DNA of 64,000 bases from Leptospira brenneri (lineage in GTDB: Bacteria; Spirochaetota; Leptospiria; Leptospirales; Leptospiraceae): NCBI RefSeq assembly GCF_002812125.1, contig NZ_NPDQ01000001.1, forward strand, positions 62,001-126,000, read 5' to 3'. Each line of letters starts with the position of its first letter. Position 1 is the stretch's first letter. Both the position numbers and the translations under genes were made by a program. This document shows positions 1-9,545 of the stretch, one piece after another. A model generated the notes under the pieces. It saw only the letters and a list, made by a program, of their open reading frames with translations, did no database searches and had not been told where the DNA came from.

Positions 1-1
1 T

Positions 2-232
2 ACCGTAGACCAACCAGGGGTCCTTGCGGAAATTTCTCGGGTCCTCGGCCGTCATAATATTTCAATTGCATCCGTCCAACAGAAGGAGTCTACATCCGAA
101 CCCGTATCCGTGATTGTTGTCACCCATGCAGCGACGGAAGGAGAATTTCAGAAATCCCTTCAGGAAATTGATACTATGTCTTCCATCATCAAACAAAAAA
201 CTGTGGCAATCCGACTTCTGGAAAAACTGTAA
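2..232 (+). CDS. hom: Homoserine dehydrogenase, C-terminal ACT domain (partial)
   Basis: Open frame entering from the left edge, 76 codons to the TAA at 230-232. It begins with TVDQPGVLAEISRVLG and continues with NISIASVQQK, the beta-alpha-beta start of an ACT domain. It ends with the IRLLEKL-type tail typical of bacterial homoserine dehydrogenase. In that enzyme the ACT domain gives threonine feedback control of NADPH-dependent reduction of aspartate semialdehyde to homoserine. The catalytic domains lie outside the window. A different ACT-containing enzyme cannot be fully excluded. The next gene starts 4 bases after the stop, so the two are probably co-transcribed. Confidence 0.75.
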   Translation, partial: TVDQPGVLAEISRVLGRHNISIASVQQKESTSEPVSVIVVTHAATEGEFQKSLQEIDTMSSIIKQKTVAIRLLEKL

Positions 233-235
233 CCC

Positions 236-607
236 ATGGCGGATTTACAGTTTCCATCCTTAAATCTAAAAACGGAATTCGTTGAAATCAAAGGCGAACG
301 GGTTCTAGTTGTTTCTTTTGTCGGCCAAATCACAAATACCAATGCGTATGAGATCAATCGTAACATTTCGGTGATCTTTCGAGATTCCGTTTACAATATC
401 ATTTTAGAACTCACTAAGTTGGACTATATCAATAGCATTGGTGTGGCGACCCTCATCGGTATCATCAAAACCGTAGAGAGCAATCACGGAAAAATTCTAA
501 TCGGTGGTTTAAATCATTTTTTGGAAAATGTAATTCGGTTGATGGATTTACCACGTAAGGTGCAAATTTTCAATACAAAGCAGGAAGCCATCACTCACTG
601 GGAATAG
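236..607 (+). CDS. STAS-domain anti-sigma factor antagonist-like protein
   Basis: This 123-residue protein is a single STAS domain (SpoIIAA/RsbV type). The phosphorylatable serine of the family corresponds to Ser67 in the segment [11 protein letters not shown], preceded by the typical hydrophobic strand IILELTKL. Such proteins bind anti-sigma kinases or act as partners in stress or second-messenger signalling. No kinase or phosphatase partner lies nearby, so the pathway is unknown. It starts 4 bases after the homoserine dehydrogenase gene and overlaps the 3' end of the convergent hflX gene by 17 bases. Confidence 0.85.
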   Translation: MADLQFPSLNLKTEFVEIKGERVLVVSFVGQITNTNAYEINRNISVIFRDSVYNIILELTKLDYINSIGVATLIGIIKTVESNHGKILIGGLNHFLENVIRLMDLPRKVQIFNTKQEAITHWE

Positions 608-2408
608 CCACCAGAGTTTGGTTTATCTCCTTCTTTTTCCAAAGTTCTTCTTCAATCAAATCCAAAAGATGAGAGAGACCTTCTCTGGTAACAGCAGAAA
701 CCAGTAAAGTTTCGTTTTTTTCAAAAGAGGCTCTAGTTTCTTCATCCAAACCATCGGCTTTGTTAAAAACCACCATTCTCGGGATTTCATTTAACTGTAA
801 GGAATTGAGAATTGTGTCTACCGCTTCCATTTGCTCCGCATAATTAGAGTTTGTGGAATCAACTACATGCAAAAGTAGGTCGGCGTCTCCCAATTCCTCC
901 AGCGTGGCTTTGAAAGCCTGAGATAGATCTGGCGGAAGGTCATGAATGAATCCAACCGTGTCAGAGATGATGATTTCTCGTTCTTCAGGGAACCGAATCC
1001 TTCGAGTTGTAGGATCTAAAGTAGCAAATAGTTTGTCTTCAGCAATGACGGTAGAATTGGTAAGGGCATTGAGAAGGGTTGATTTTCCGGCATTTGTATA
1101 ACCAACAATTCCCACAATGGGGATCTCATTCCTAGAACGAGCTTTTCGGTTCAGTTCGCGTCGGCGTTTTAGGTCTCTTAGTTCGTTTTCCAAACGAGTG
1201 ATTTTTTCTTCCACTCGCCTGTTTCCAATTTCTAGTTTGGTTTCCCCCGGTCCTCTTCCACCAATACCACCCGTTAGGCGACTCATATTGTCATCGAGTT
1301 CTGAAAGTCGATTTTTTAAATATTTAAGTTGAGCCAGTTCTACCTGGAGTTTTCCATCTCTTGATTTTGCATTTTTAGAGAATATATCTAAAATGAGTTG
1401 GGTACGATCGATGATTTTTAAATCACTAGCATCGGAGATTTTTTTTGCCTGCGAAGGAGTGAGTTCCAAATCAAAAATCAAATGTTCTATGTCTTTATGA
1501 ACTGACGTTAAAATGATTTCTTGTAACTTTCCTTTCCCTACAACAGTTCTGGGATCGGGATCTCTTTTTTGAACATAGGTATCTACAACATGGACTCCGG
1601 CTGTACGACAAAGTTCTTTGAGTTCCGCCATCGAATGGTCTGGCGAACGTTTCATTTTACGGACATCATAGACACCCACAAGGAAGGCACGGTTTTCTTT
1701 TTGTGATTCTTTGAGGTTGGAAGTTTTTTTTGTGAATTCGGATTCGAGTGCTTCCACTTGTTCCAAGTATCCATACTTGATTTGGCCTGGATATTGTTTG
1801 GGAGAGAGAATCCAAGGTTCTTTCGCATCTGGATCTGGATTGATAAATGCTGAAAAAAAGAATTTGGGAATTCCATCAGAACCCACACAAGCAGCTGTGA
1901 TGGAATCAAATCGGTTGAGGACAAGGTCCATTAAATCTTCTTGGTTTAACGGATGTTCTTTGAGATGTGTGTGAAAAAGTCGTAAGCCCCGGAGTCTTGA
2001 GTGAGCCACCCGGTACCGGTCCAAATGTGGGATTTCAATGGAGTGGTCATTGCCAACAATGAGATGTGTGACATAACCTGTCCTTTCAATGAGAAGCCCA
2101 ACCTGCCTGCCAATTTCTACCGAAATCTCACCGACAAGCCTTGCAAGGTCCATAGAGATGATAGAATCCTCTCTAAGACGCCTTTCGGAGAGAGATTTTA
2201 ACTTTTTTAACTGGTTTGGCTTGAGACCAGCGAGATTGCCGCTAATTTTACTTATAGTACGTATCCGATATTCAAAGTATGGAAGTAGGCTATCAGATGT
2301 TTCAAAAGGGTCAAGACATAATTTGGAAGAGCAGTTTATGGGTGGTCCTTGTTCTGTTGATAGGTTGTTCCAGTTCAAGACCATACCAATTAACAGACGT
2401 TTCACCAA
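591..2408 (-). CDS. hflX: GTPase HflX (start uncertain)
   Basis: HflX is a ribosome-associated GTPase that splits stalled or stressed 70S ribosomes. In the 605-codon open frame the glycine-rich HflX segment [14 protein letters not shown] is at 380-393. The G1 loop GYTNAGKST is at 436-444, G3 DTVGF at 483-487 and G4 NKAD at 549-552. Recognisable HflX homology starts only near residue 56 ([16 protein letters not shown]), about position 2243. The only ATG/GTG/TTG codons upstream of it lie at 2375-2408 (first TTG at 2408, ATG near 2384), inside the divergent lipoprotein gene. The next ATG (about residue 86) is within conserved sequence. The true start is therefore either an overlapping upstream codon or a non-canonical ATA/ATT near 2245. 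The 3' end overlaps the STAS gene by 17 bases. Confidence 0.93.
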   Translation of the reverse strand: MVKRLLIGMVLNWNNLSTEQGPPINCSSKLCLDPFETSDSLLPYFEYRIRTISKISGNLAGLKPNQLKKLKSLSERRLREDSIISMDLARLVGEISVEIGRQVGLLIERTGYVTHLIVGNDHSIEIPHLDRYRVAHSRLRGLRLFHTHLKEHPLNQEDLMDLVLNRFDSITAACVGSDGIPKFFFSAFINPDPDAKEPWILSPKQYPGQIKYGYLEQVEALESEFTKKTSNLKESQKENRAFLVGVYDVRKMKRSPDHSMAELKELCRTAGVHVVDTYVQKRDPDPRTVVGKGKLQEIILTSVHKDIEHLIFDLELTPSQAKKISDASDLKIIDRTQLILDIFSKNAKSRDGKLQVELAQLKYLKNRLSELDDNMSRLTGGIGGRGPGETKLEIGNRRVEEKITRLENELRDLKRRRELNRKARSRNEIPIVGIVGYTNAGKSTLLNALTNSTVIAEDKLFATLDPTTRRIRFPEEREIIISDTVGFIHDLPPDLSQAFKATLEELGDADLLLHVVDSTNSNYAEQMEAVDTILNSLQLNEIPRMVVFNKADGLDEETRASFEKNETLLVSAVTREGLSHLLDLIEEELWKKKEINQTLVAIPSE

Positions 2409-4174
2409 AGTATAAAGAATACCAAGGAACCGATTTAGATCCTCATAAAACTAAGGAAGTATTGATTCCGGTAACAAACAATCGCAAGTATGATGAATTC
2501 ATTCAAGAGGCACATAAGGCAATTGCCCTTTTAGAATTTGGCGAAAATGTTGCCCTTCGAGCTGATAGCAAAAAAACAGTTGGAGAACCAGCCAACCAAG
2601 AAATGCAAGCTGCCGCTTATTTAGAAGAAGATCTCCCACAGGTTGTAACCAAACTTCCTGGCCTTCTCCAAACCAACCAAGATTTGATTGATAGCACACC
2701 GAATGACTTTGATGGTCCTGCCATTGGTCGTGTCACTTATGCATTAGGAAATATTTTAGATTCCTTAAAACAATATAGTCCCAAAGCCATAGGAATTCAA
2801 AATGCCATCCGTAATATCCGGTCTGATTCCAATAACTACAACCAAGGGAAAGACATTGCGGATGCAGAAATCAAACCTGTCGTAGAAGATCCCATCATTA
2901 TTCCAGAAGTGGAAACAAAGAAAAAACCAGAAAAAATCATTCTTAAAAAAGAAGAAAATAGCTCTAAAATTTCCATCAAACGTCTCAATCGCAAAACAAA
3001 AGTTACGGGAAAAGTAAAAGCCACTGAACAAATCAATGAACTGGTAAAAAAGGAAGAGGAAGAAGTTCTCTCTGATGAAGAAAAAAAAGACAGGGAATAT
3101 ACGGACCAAATTCGTAACGGACTTGTTCAAGTTTTTCAATGGGAATACTACAGAAGACCTCAAAATTTAGAAAAGATATTAGCCACTCATCCAATTCCCC
3201 GTGTACGTTCCGCAGCTGCTCTCGCTCTTGGTCGATTGAAAGCAGGTCGTGTGAGTTTACAAAATGCCATTGATAAAGATGGATACCAAGTAAGACCCGC
3301 AGCCTATAAAGCATTATCTGATATTGGAGACAAACGTTCTCTTTCCTACTTTATTGCAGGAACTAAAGCAGAAGATCCGGAAGTAATTGCTGTGAGTTAT
3401 GAAGGTCTTGGAAAAACAAAAGATCCTGCCGGACGAGAAATGATTCTCACCACAGGGCTTGCTTCTGAATATGTTGTCATTGTTTCGGGAGCTCTACGTG
3501 GACTCGCTTATCATAAATTAGATGCTGATGTGGAAGTGTTTGATAAATTTTTAAAATCAAACGAACAAGAGATTAAAGAAGCTACACTTGAAGCCCTTGC
3601 CATTCACGGAAGTCGCGAAAGTTTGCGTATTTTAGAAAAATTTGTAACAGAAGAACCAAATCTTGCTCTGAGGACCATTGATGAAATTAGCAAAAATCCA
3701 TCTTTATCCGCAACCTTTGCCCTCATTCGATTGAACGAATCTCAAACCGACGAAAAAATAAACAAACGGATTGGTGAATCTTTATTACGACGCAAAGCAT
3801 TCGGAAAGTATGCTATCATTCTGATTGAGGATGATTATCTTCGAGCAGAACCGAATGAACGTTCTAGACCGGTATCTTATATCAAAAATAAAGAGATTGG
3901 GTTTGTCCTTTCCGAAACCAAAAAGGAATTTGCAGTTCGAATTGGTGATGATATCCTTACGGATAAATACATCCAAGTAAAAATGGAATCTACCCTCCCT
4001 GGTGCTCAATCTGCTTTTGTAACAGGTTGGGTATTCTATCCAAAATTAGACATCATTGAGGTGAAATCACTTGGAAGTGATGGAAAATCAGGAAAGTATT
4101 CCAATCTCAAAAAAGGAAAACACAACAATCTCTTTGATCCTATCGAAGAGATTAAAGTTCCTAAAAAGGATTAG
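2297..4174 (+). CDS. HEAT-repeat lipoprotein
   Basis: Predicted envelope lipoprotein of about 625 residues. From the ATG at 2297 it has a signal peptide ending in LVLLIGC, so the lipidated cysteine would be Cys24. A GGAAGTAGG sequence lies upstream of this ATG. An alternative ATG is at 2279. A charged Lys/Glu-rich linker (roughly residues 210-270) precedes helical repeats with the HEAT/PBS-lyase pattern, such as [20 protein letters not shown] and [20 protein letters not shown] repeats are protein-binding scaffolds and the partner is unknown. The C-terminal part ([17 protein letters not shown] onward) is not recognised and may be an SH3-like or Leptospira-specific domain. The 3' end overlaps the convergent receiver gene by 14 bases, and the 5' end overlaps or abuts hflX. 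Confidence 0.85.
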   Translation: MFQKGQDIIWKSSLWVVLVLLIGCSSSRPYQLTDVSPKYKEYQGTDLDPHKTKEVLIPVTNNRKYDEFIQEAHKAIALLEFGENVALRADSKKTVGEPANQEMQAAAYLEEDLPQVVTKLPGLLQTNQDLIDSTPNDFDGPAIGRVTYALGNILDSLKQYSPKAIGIQNAIRNIRSDSNNYNQGKDIADAEIKPVVEDPIIIPEVETKKKPEKIILKKEENSSKISIKRLNRKTKVTGKVKATEQINELVKKEEEEVLSDEEKKDREYTDQIRNGLVQVFQWEYYRRPQNLEKILATHPIPRVRSAAALALGRLKAGRVSLQNAIDKDGYQVRPAAYKALSDIGDKRSLSYFIAGTKAEDPEVIAVSYEGLGKTKDPAGREMILTTGLASEYVVIVSGALRGLAYHKLDADVEVFDKFLKSNEQEIKEATLEALAIHGSRESLRILEKFVTEEPNLALRTIDEISKNPSLSATFALIRLNESQTDEKINKRIGESLLRRKAFGKYAIILIEDDYLRAEPNERSRPVSYIKNKEIGFVLSETKKEFAVRIGDDILTDKYIQVKMESTLPGAQSAFVTGWVFYPKLDIIEVKSLGSDGKSGKYSNLKKGKHNNLFDPIEEIKVPKKD

Positions 4175-4562
4175 ATTTTCCTTTTGAAAGAGCGGTGGGG
4201 ACCCACTCCACCGTTCCTTGTTTGAGTGGGACTTTCGGAATCATCCAGTGAAGTCCACAAAACCAAGGTAAAAATAGAGAAGAAAAGGGCATCACTCCCA
4301 ATACATCAAATCCAGTAGAAGCAATCACAAGAATCCCTTTGTAACCTGCTTTATAAATTTTACGCATCATCCAAAGCCCAGAGGTCTGAGTTTCCATGGT
4401 CACATCTGAAACAATCATATCGTAATTTGGATTTTTAGAAAAAAGGACAAGTCCTTCTTTAGCATCGATAGCCCGGTCGGACGGGATATTTTTAGAGTCA
4501 AAATATGATTTTAAATTATTCGCATAACGATCATTATCATCAACAATTAAAACTCTTTTCAT
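4161..4562 (-). CDS. Stand-alone response-regulator receiver domain
   Basis: This 133-residue CheY-like protein has the acidic pair Asp8-Asp9 (LIVDDND) and the phospho-acceptor Asp53 (MIVSDVTME). The strand-4 serine/threonine is in VIAST. The region that normally carries the conserved lysine is divergent: WMIPKVPLK may supply it after a hydrophobic insertion, FSSLFLPWFCG. There is no output domain, so it would act by protein contact. No histidine kinase is nearby. It begins 2 bases after the ABC-exporter gene and is probably in the same transcript. Its end overlaps the HEAT lipoprotein gene by 14 bases. Confidence 0.82.
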   Translation of the reverse strand: MKRVLIVDDNDRYANNLKSYFDSKNIPSDRAIDAKEGLVLFSKNPNYDMIVSDVTMETQTSGLWMMRKIYKAGYKGILVIASTGFDVLGVMPFSSLFLPWFCGLHWMIPKVPLKQGTVEWVPTALSKGKSNPF

Positions 4563-4564
4563 AT

Positions 4565-6454
4565 TTAGATCTCCGCATCGGCAAACTGACTTTCGTATAA
4601 TTTTTTATAAATTCCGTTTTGAAGAAGAAGAGAATCATGATCCCCTTGTTCTTTGATTTCCCCTTCTTCAATCACCACAATGTTTTTCACTCGGCGCACT
4701 GTAGAGAGTCGATGGGCAATGATAAAGGTAGTTCTATTTTTAAAAAGTCGTTCCAAAGCGCGACTTACAAGTCTTTCCGATTCTGCATCCAGAGCACTCG
4801 TTGCCTCATCCAGAATCATAATCTCCGCATTTCGTAATAAAGCACGAGCAATCACAAGTCGTTGCCTTTGTCCCCCACTGAGGTCCAGTCCACGAACACC
4901 AATAACGGTATCATATCCATTTTCCATATTGGTAATGAAGTCGTGAGCATTGGCAAGACGAGCCGCACGAACCACTTCTTTCCGTGTTGCAGCACCAGTC
5001 CCATAAGCAATGTTATCTGCAATCGTTCCGTGAAATAGAAAAATTTCCTGAGTGACAATTCCAATTTTTTTACGAAGGGAGTTGAGTGAGTAGTTACGAA
5101 TATCAGTTCCATCAATGCGAATCTTTCCAGCAGTAGGGTCAAAGAACCTAGGAATTAAATCCATAAGAGTCGATTTACCGGATCCACTGGTACCAACAAA
5201 GGCATAAGTTTCACCAAGTTTGATGTCTAAGTTGATTCCTTTGAGAACTTCTTGGTTGGTTCCTGGATAAGAAAAATGAATGTCATCAAATTGAATTCCC
5301 TTCTCGATTTTCTCGAGAACAGTTTCATCTCCATGTTCCACTACTTCTGAATCACGATCGATGATTTCAAAAATTCGTTTCCCTGCCGAATTGGCTTGAG
5401 TGATTTTTCCTACCATCTGTGAAAGTTGGGTAAGAGGACGAAGTAAAAATAACAAGGTGAGGAGAAAGGCCATAAACTCCCCTTGTGTAAACGTACCCGA
5501 ATAAATGAACTTAGCACCCATTGCAAAGTATCCAAGCACCACAATGGAAGAAGTAAGTTCCACAAGGCTTGGGGCCATTTGTAGGTAAAACTGTCCCTTA
5601 AAAGTACGACGATATACCCTATAATTGATATGATCAAATTTTTTAAGATCTTGTTTCTCTTGGCGGAACGTACGAATGACTTTAATCCCAGAAATGAATT
5701 CTTGGATATGACTGTTTAGATCTGCAAGTTTCTCCTGAAACCGAGCCGTAGAAGATGAAATTTTTCGCGTAAAAAGTGTTACTGGTAAAATGACAACAGG
5801 AATGGTAAGGCAAGCCAAAAGTAATAATTCAGAATTGAGATAAATGAGAATCATTAAGTGAGTCACAACATAAAAGAAATTTATTACCGCATCACGGAGG
5901 TTACTCGAAATGACGGCCGCAACAATTTCGGCATCGTTAATCACACGACTCATAATGAGTCCTGTTTTTTCTTTATAAAAATAAGTTAAAGGAAGCCTTT
6001 GTACTTTTTGGAATAACTCCTGGCGAATATCTCTTACGGCTTTATAACCGGCCGTCGCAATACAAAAGACAGATAAAAGATAAGTTCCGAGTTTCAAAAG
6101 ATAGAGCGGAAAAACAGCAATACAAACAGCCCAGACCACTTCCTTCGGTTCCATATCTTCTGTGAATTGGTTGATTTGGAGTTTTGCAGAGATGATGAGG
6201 CGTTTCAGGCGTTCCAAACCATCCAAACTTTCTTCACCTAAAAGAACTTCTTGGACTAAAATCGTTTTTTCAGGAAGGGTCAAATCCAAATGAAAACGAT
6301 TGTTTTTATCACCACCTAAGGAATCAAAAAGCGGAATGAGCGCAGTAAGAGAAATACCATTGAGGACAGCTGTTAGTAGTGCAAATACCAAACCCAAAAC
6401 AAATCGTTCTCGGTAATGCACAGAATAAGACAGGAGTCGTAAAAAATATTTCAT
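4565..6454 (-). CDS. ABC exporter, MsbA-like fused permease-ATPase
   Basis: The 629-residue protein has an N-terminal six-helix type I ABC exporter membrane domain (about 15-345) followed by a nucleotide-binding domain. Walker A GTSGSGKS is at 421-428, the signature LSGGQ at 525-529, Walker B MILDE at 546-550 and the H-loop in IIAHRLST. The closest named family is MsbA/lipid-and-drug exporters, which act as homodimers in the inner membrane. The extracellular region between helices 1 and 2 is long (about 45-105) and charged. The substrate cannot be told from sequence. The start overlaps the upstream amidotransferase gene by 4 bases, indicating translational coupling. Confidence 0.93.
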   Translation of the reverse strand: MKYFLRLLSYSVHYRERFVLGLVFALLTAVLNGISLTALIPLFDSLGGDKNNRFHLDLTLPEKTILVQEVLLGEESLDGLERLKRLIISAKLQINQFTEDMEPKEVVWAVCIAVFPLYLLKLGTYLLSVFCIATAGYKAVRDIRQELFQKVQRLPLTYFYKEKTGLIMSRVINDAEIVAAVISSNLRDAVINFFYVVTHLMILIYLNSELLLLACLTIPVVILPVTLFTRKISSSTARFQEKLADLNSHIQEFISGIKVIRTFRQEKQDLKKFDHINYRVYRRTFKGQFYLQMAPSLVELTSSIVVLGYFAMGAKFIYSGTFTQGEFMAFLLTLLFLLRPLTQLSQMVGKITQANSAGKRIFEIIDRDSEVVEHGDETVLEKIEKGIQFDDIHFSYPGTNQEVLKGINLDIKLGETYAFVGTSGSGKSTLMDLIPRFFDPTAGKIRIDGTDIRNYSLNSLRKKIGIVTQEIFLFHGTIADNIAYGTGAATRKEVVRAARLANAHDFITNMENGYDTVIGVRGLDLSGGQRQRLVIARALLRNAEIMILDEATSALDAESERLVSRALERLFKNRTTFIIAHRLSTVRRVKNIVVIEEGEIKEQGDHDSLLLQNGIYKKLYESQFADAEI

Positions 6455-7020
6455 GTAATGACTTCCTCATAGAAGTTACGAAGTAAGGTTTCCCCATGTT
6501 CTGTAAGGATGGATTCAGGATGAAACTGCACCCCAAAAACCTTATTCCATTTTCTGTGACGGATTCCCATGATCACCCCATCTTTTGTTTCAGCTGTCAC
6601 TTCCAATTCCTGCGGCAAAGAAACTTTTGATACGGCCCAAGAATGATATCGATTGGCTAAAAATCCATTAGGAATGTTTTTAAAAAGACCCATCCCATTA
6701 TGTTGGATCTCAGAAGGGCGCCCGTGAAAGATCTCTGGTGTTTGTTCCAAACTCGCACCAGCAACTTCTGCAATGGCCTGATGGCCGAGACAAATTCCTA
6801 AAACTGGTAAAGATTGGTATACCGATTGTAAATGTGAAAGGAGTTTTCCAGAAGTTTTAGGAAGGCCCGGACCGGGAGACAAAATAACCGCTTTGTATTT
6901 TTCATATAAGTCCGCTGGCAGATCTTCATTATGCCGGATGACTGTTGTTGGTATGATTTGGTTCAGGTATTGGTACAGAATATAAGTAAACGAGTCGTAA
7001 TTGTCGATGAGAAGGAACAT
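6451..7020 (-). CDS. Glutamine amidotransferase, PabA/TrpG type
   Basis: Class I glutamine amidotransferase that would supply ammonia to an aminodeoxychorismate or anthranilate synthase. From the ATG at 7018-7020 the product is 189 residues. It begins [13 protein letters not shown], the classic start of this family, has the nucleophile Cys77 in GICLGHQAI, and carries the His-Glu pair in HPESI. An in-frame TTG at 7035 would add five residues but looks less natural. It sits between an acyl-CoA dehydrogenase (40-base gap) and the ABC exporter (4-base overlap), away from any chorismate-binding subunit. A second paralogue at 32.6 kb sits beside a TrpE-like gene, so this copy is more likely the PabA (folate) subunit. 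Confidence 0.88.
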   Translation of the reverse strand: MFLLIDNYDSFTYILYQYLNQIIPTTVIRHNEDLPADLYEKYKAVILSPGPGLPKTSGKLLSHLQSVYQSLPVLGICLGHQAIAEVAGASLEQTPEIFHGRPSEIQHNGMGLFKNIPNGFLANRYHSWAVSKVSLPQELEVTAETKDGVIMGIRHRKWNKVFGVQFHPESILTEHGETLLRNFYEEVIT

Positions 7021-7075
7021 ACTAGGAGAGGACAAGTGAAACCATCAAATGATCCACCTGTCCGTAAATCCAATC

Positions 7076-8242
7076 TTAAGCGTTAGGAGTTTCGATCCCA
7101 ACCCCGTCATTGAGAAATTTGGAAATGATCACACGTTGGATTTGTGAAGTACCTTCGTAGATTTGGAAAATCTTTGCATCACGCATCAATTTTTCTACAG
7201 GGTATTCTTCGTTGAATCCGTAACCGCCAAAAATTTGAACTGCATCGGTTGTCACACGCATTGCCATATCAGCACAAAATACTTTTGCAATCGATGCTTG
7301 GTATGTATTTCTAAATCCATTATCGATAAGCCAAGCAGACTGCCAACAAAGTAGTCTTCCTGCTTCGATGTCACGAGCCATTTCTGCGATTAAAAAACTC
7401 ACACCTTGGTTTACAGAAATTGGTTTTCCAAACGCATTACGAGTGTTCGCATAACGGATGGAATGGTCAAGGGCTGCACGAGCGACACCCACAGCACCAA
7501 TGGCAACTGCTGGGCGAGTTTTATCAAAAGCACCCATTGCAATTTTAAAACCTTCTCCCTCTTTTCCGATCATGTTTTCTTTAGGAACTTTTACATCTTC
7601 AAAAGTAACACCACGAGTGTCGGAACAACGTTGTCCCATATTCTTTTCTTTTTTACCGATGATGATTCCAGGGGATTTTGCATCTACGATGAATCCAGTC
7701 ATACCTTTATGACCAGCATTTGGATCTGTCTTTGCTAAAACAAAAAACCAATCCGCATGACCTGCGTTAGTGATCCACATTTTGGATCCATTGATGATGT
7801 ATTCATCACCAACTCGTTTTGCTGTGGTTCGAATTCCAGCTACGTCAGAACCTGCACCTGGTTCCGTTACCGCGTAAGCTGCCAATGTGAAAGTTTCTGT
7901 CATTGGTTGGATGAATTTTTTCATTACGTAGTCATCAGCACCGAGTAGTACAGGTGCTAATGCAAGGTTGTTTGCTAGGATGGCAGTGGCCATTCCCGAA
8001 CAACCATAAAACAACTCTTCAGAGGCAATGAGTTCGTCTAGGACACCAAGGCCTGCCCCGCCATATTCTGCCGGGATGTGCATATTCATAAGACCTACGT
8101 CAAAAGCTTTCTTTAAAATTTCTTTCGGATATTCACCTGTGTGGTCATGGTGTTCCGCTTTGGGAATCATTTCATTTTTGGCGAAATCTTTAGCTAAATC
8201 GCGGAGGGCTTTTTGTTCATCGGTGATAGAAAAGTCGATCAT
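7076..8242 (-). CDS. Acyl-CoA dehydrogenase
   Basis: FAD-dependent enzyme that oxidises acyl-CoA to enoyl-CoA in fatty-acid or branched-chain acid degradation. The 388-residue length is normal for the family. Family signatures seen are the substrate-binding stretch [15 protein letters not shown], the FAD-contacting [17 protein letters not shown] and the C-terminal [14 protein letters not shown]. That last segment holds the usual catalytic glutamate of short- and medium-chain members. QIFGGYGF is also conserved. Chain-length specificity cannot be read. Leptospira use fatty acids as their main carbon source, so beta-oxidation genes are expected. It is divergent from yebC with a 123-base gap holding the promoters. 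Confidence 0.95.
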   Translation of the reverse strand: MIDFSITDEQKALRDLAKDFAKNEMIPKAEHHDHTGEYPKEILKKAFDVGLMNMHIPAEYGGAGLGVLDELIASEELFYGCSGMATAILANNLALAPVLLGADDYVMKKFIQPMTETFTLAAYAVTEPGAGSDVAGIRTTAKRVGDEYIINGSKMWITNAGHADWFFVLAKTDPNAGHKGMTGFIVDAKSPGIIIGKKEKNMGQRCSDTRGVTFEDVKVPKENMIGKEGEGFKIAMGAFDKTRPAVAIGAVGVARAALDHSIRYANTRNAFGKPISVNQGVSFLIAEMARDIEAGRLLCWQSAWLIDNGFRNTYQASIAKVFCADMAMRVTTDAVQIFGGYGFNEEYPVEKLMRDAKIFQIYEGTSQIQRVIISKFLNDGVGIETPNA

Positions 8243-8365
8243 AGTGTGCCTTATTGAGGTTTTTTTACAGTACTTTGGAATTTTCTCTCTGAGTCAAGAA
8301 ACTAGGGTGACTTAAATCTGTTGAAAAATCTTTTGAACCCAAAAACCTAGCCTTGGGAGACAACA

Positions 8366-9109
8366 ATGTCAGGACACTCGAAATGGGCGACGATTCGAAG
8401 AAAAAAGGGAGCCATTGACGCCAAAAGAGGCGCCATCTTCACAAGGATTGCCAAAGAAATTTCCGTAGCAGCCAAAGATGGTGGTGGAGACCAAGAAGCA
8501 AATCCAAGACTTCGCCTCGCTGTCACAAAAGCAAAAGCAGCCAACATGCCTAAAGACAATATCGAACGTGCCATCAAAAAGGGTACCGGTGGTTTGGAAG
8601 GTATGGTCTACGAAGAGTGTCTGTACGAATGTTACGCACCTGGTGGTGTTGCGGTTATGGTGGATGTCCTCACTGATAAAAAATCTCGTACAACCCCAGA
8701 AATTAAAAGCATTCTAACAAAACTTGGTGGTTCCCTCGCCAATGCAGGTGCTGTGTCTCGACTTTTCGAAAGAAAAGGCCAACTCACTCTAAAAGCTGAT
8801 CAAATTTCAGAAGAAGCTTTGTTTGATTTAGCACTGGGCGCCGGTGCCGAAGACATCCAAGTCAATGATGGAATGTATACAGTTCTCACTGCTCCTGCAG
8901 AATATGAAGCGGTGCAATCAGCGCTTTCTTCAAAGGGACTGAATATGGAAGAATCCGAAATTAAATATGTCCCGATGACTACTGTGGAAGTAAATGATAA
9001 GGAAACTGCCGAAAAAATCATGAAGTTAATTGATAACTTGGAAGCGAATGACGATGTGCAAGGTGTCAGTTCCAACTTTGAGTTAGGTGATGGAGTTGAG
9101 CTCGACTAA
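8366..9109 (+). CDS. YebC/PmpR family regulatory protein
   Basis: 247-residue member of the YebC/TACO1 family, identified from the invariant start [18 protein letters not shown] and the segments [11 protein letters not shown] and [20 protein letters not shown]. Members have been described as transcription factors and, more recently, as translation factors that relieve stalling at proline-rich stretches. Full length, with a good ribosome-binding site (GGGAG) just upstream. The 3' flank carries two strong hairpins shared with the convergent GlsB-type gene. In many bacteria yebC lies beside ruvC; it does not here. Confidence 0.95.
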   Translation: MSGHSKWATIRRKKGAIDAKRGAIFTRIAKEISVAAKDGGGDQEANPRLRLAVTKAKAANMPKDNIERAIKKGTGGLEGMVYEECLYECYAPGGVAVMVDVLTDKKSRTTPEIKSILTKLGGSLANAGAVSRLFERKGQLTLKADQISEEALFDLALGAGAEDIQVNDGMYTVLTAPAEYEAVQSALSSKGLNMEESEIKYVPMTTVEVNDKETAEKIMKLIDNLEANDDVQGVSSNFELGDGVELD

Positions 9110-9122
9110 TTCCCTGTCTGAC

Positions 9123-9153
9123 AAAACAGGAATGATTTATGTCTCCCTGTTTT
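9123..9153 (+). terminator. Hairpin downstream of yebC
   Basis: Perfect 8-bp inverted repeat AAAACAGG/CCTGTTTT with a 15-base loop, beginning 14 bases after the yebC stop codon. The right arm ends in TTTT, which fits a weak factor-independent terminator for yebC. Confidence 0.55.
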
Positions 9154-9163
9154 CACTTTGAAG

Positions 9164-9200
9164 GTGATTTTCTGTAATGTAGATTCTTACAGAAAATCAC
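9164..9200. terminator. Long 14-bp hairpin between convergent genes
   Basis: Perfect inverted repeat GTGATTTTCTGTAA/TTACAGAAAATCAC separated by 9 bases, centred between the convergent yebC and GlsB-type genes. It lies 11 bases beyond the stop of the minus-strand gene. The stem length suggests a bidirectional terminator or a structured 3' end. Neither side has an immediate long T run, so termination is inferred from position and symmetry. Confidence 0.55.
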
Positions 9201-9211
9201 AATCGATAGAT

Positions 9212-9457
9212 TTATCTTTTTTTAATGATCCCTGCGATGAAGATAAGCAAAATCGCTCCGATCACGGCAACAATGAGTTCTGCGATTAGTCCGTAAGAAC
9301 GAAAACCCAAAAGTCCAAATACAATCCCACCCAAAAAGGATCCCACCACACCGATCACCAAGTTGGCAATCAGGCCAAATCCTCTTCCACGCAAAATACG
9401 ACCTGCAAGCCAACCTGCCGCAAGACCAATCAGTAAAAACCAAATAAAACTAAACAT
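9212..9457 (-). CDS. GlsB/YeaQ/YmgE family small membrane protein
   Basis: 81-residue protein with three hydrophobic segments and glycine-rich turns (GLAAGWLAGRILRGRGFG, GVVGSFLGGIVFG). This is the hallmark of the transglycosylase-associated/GlsB family of stress-induced inner-membrane proteins. The molecular function of the family is unsettled. Single-gene unit, convergent with yebC and divergent from the EAL gene. Confidence 0.9.
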   Translation of the reverse strand: MFSFIWFLLIGLAAGWLAGRILRGRGFGLIANLVIGVVGSFLGGIVFGLLGFRSYGLIAELIVAVIGAILLIFIAGIIKKR

Positions 9458-9545
9458 AAGTTACTATCCTTGTTGCCTTTTCCTTTGAATTCTCATAAAT
9501 TTACAAGAAGTCGTTAGAGAATCAATTCATATACGAAGGCTACAT

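Noticed and set aside
1117..1332. Ser/Arg-rich plus-strand open frame inside hflX
   Set aside because: It is the complement of the hflX coding sequence, with biased composition and no start signal.
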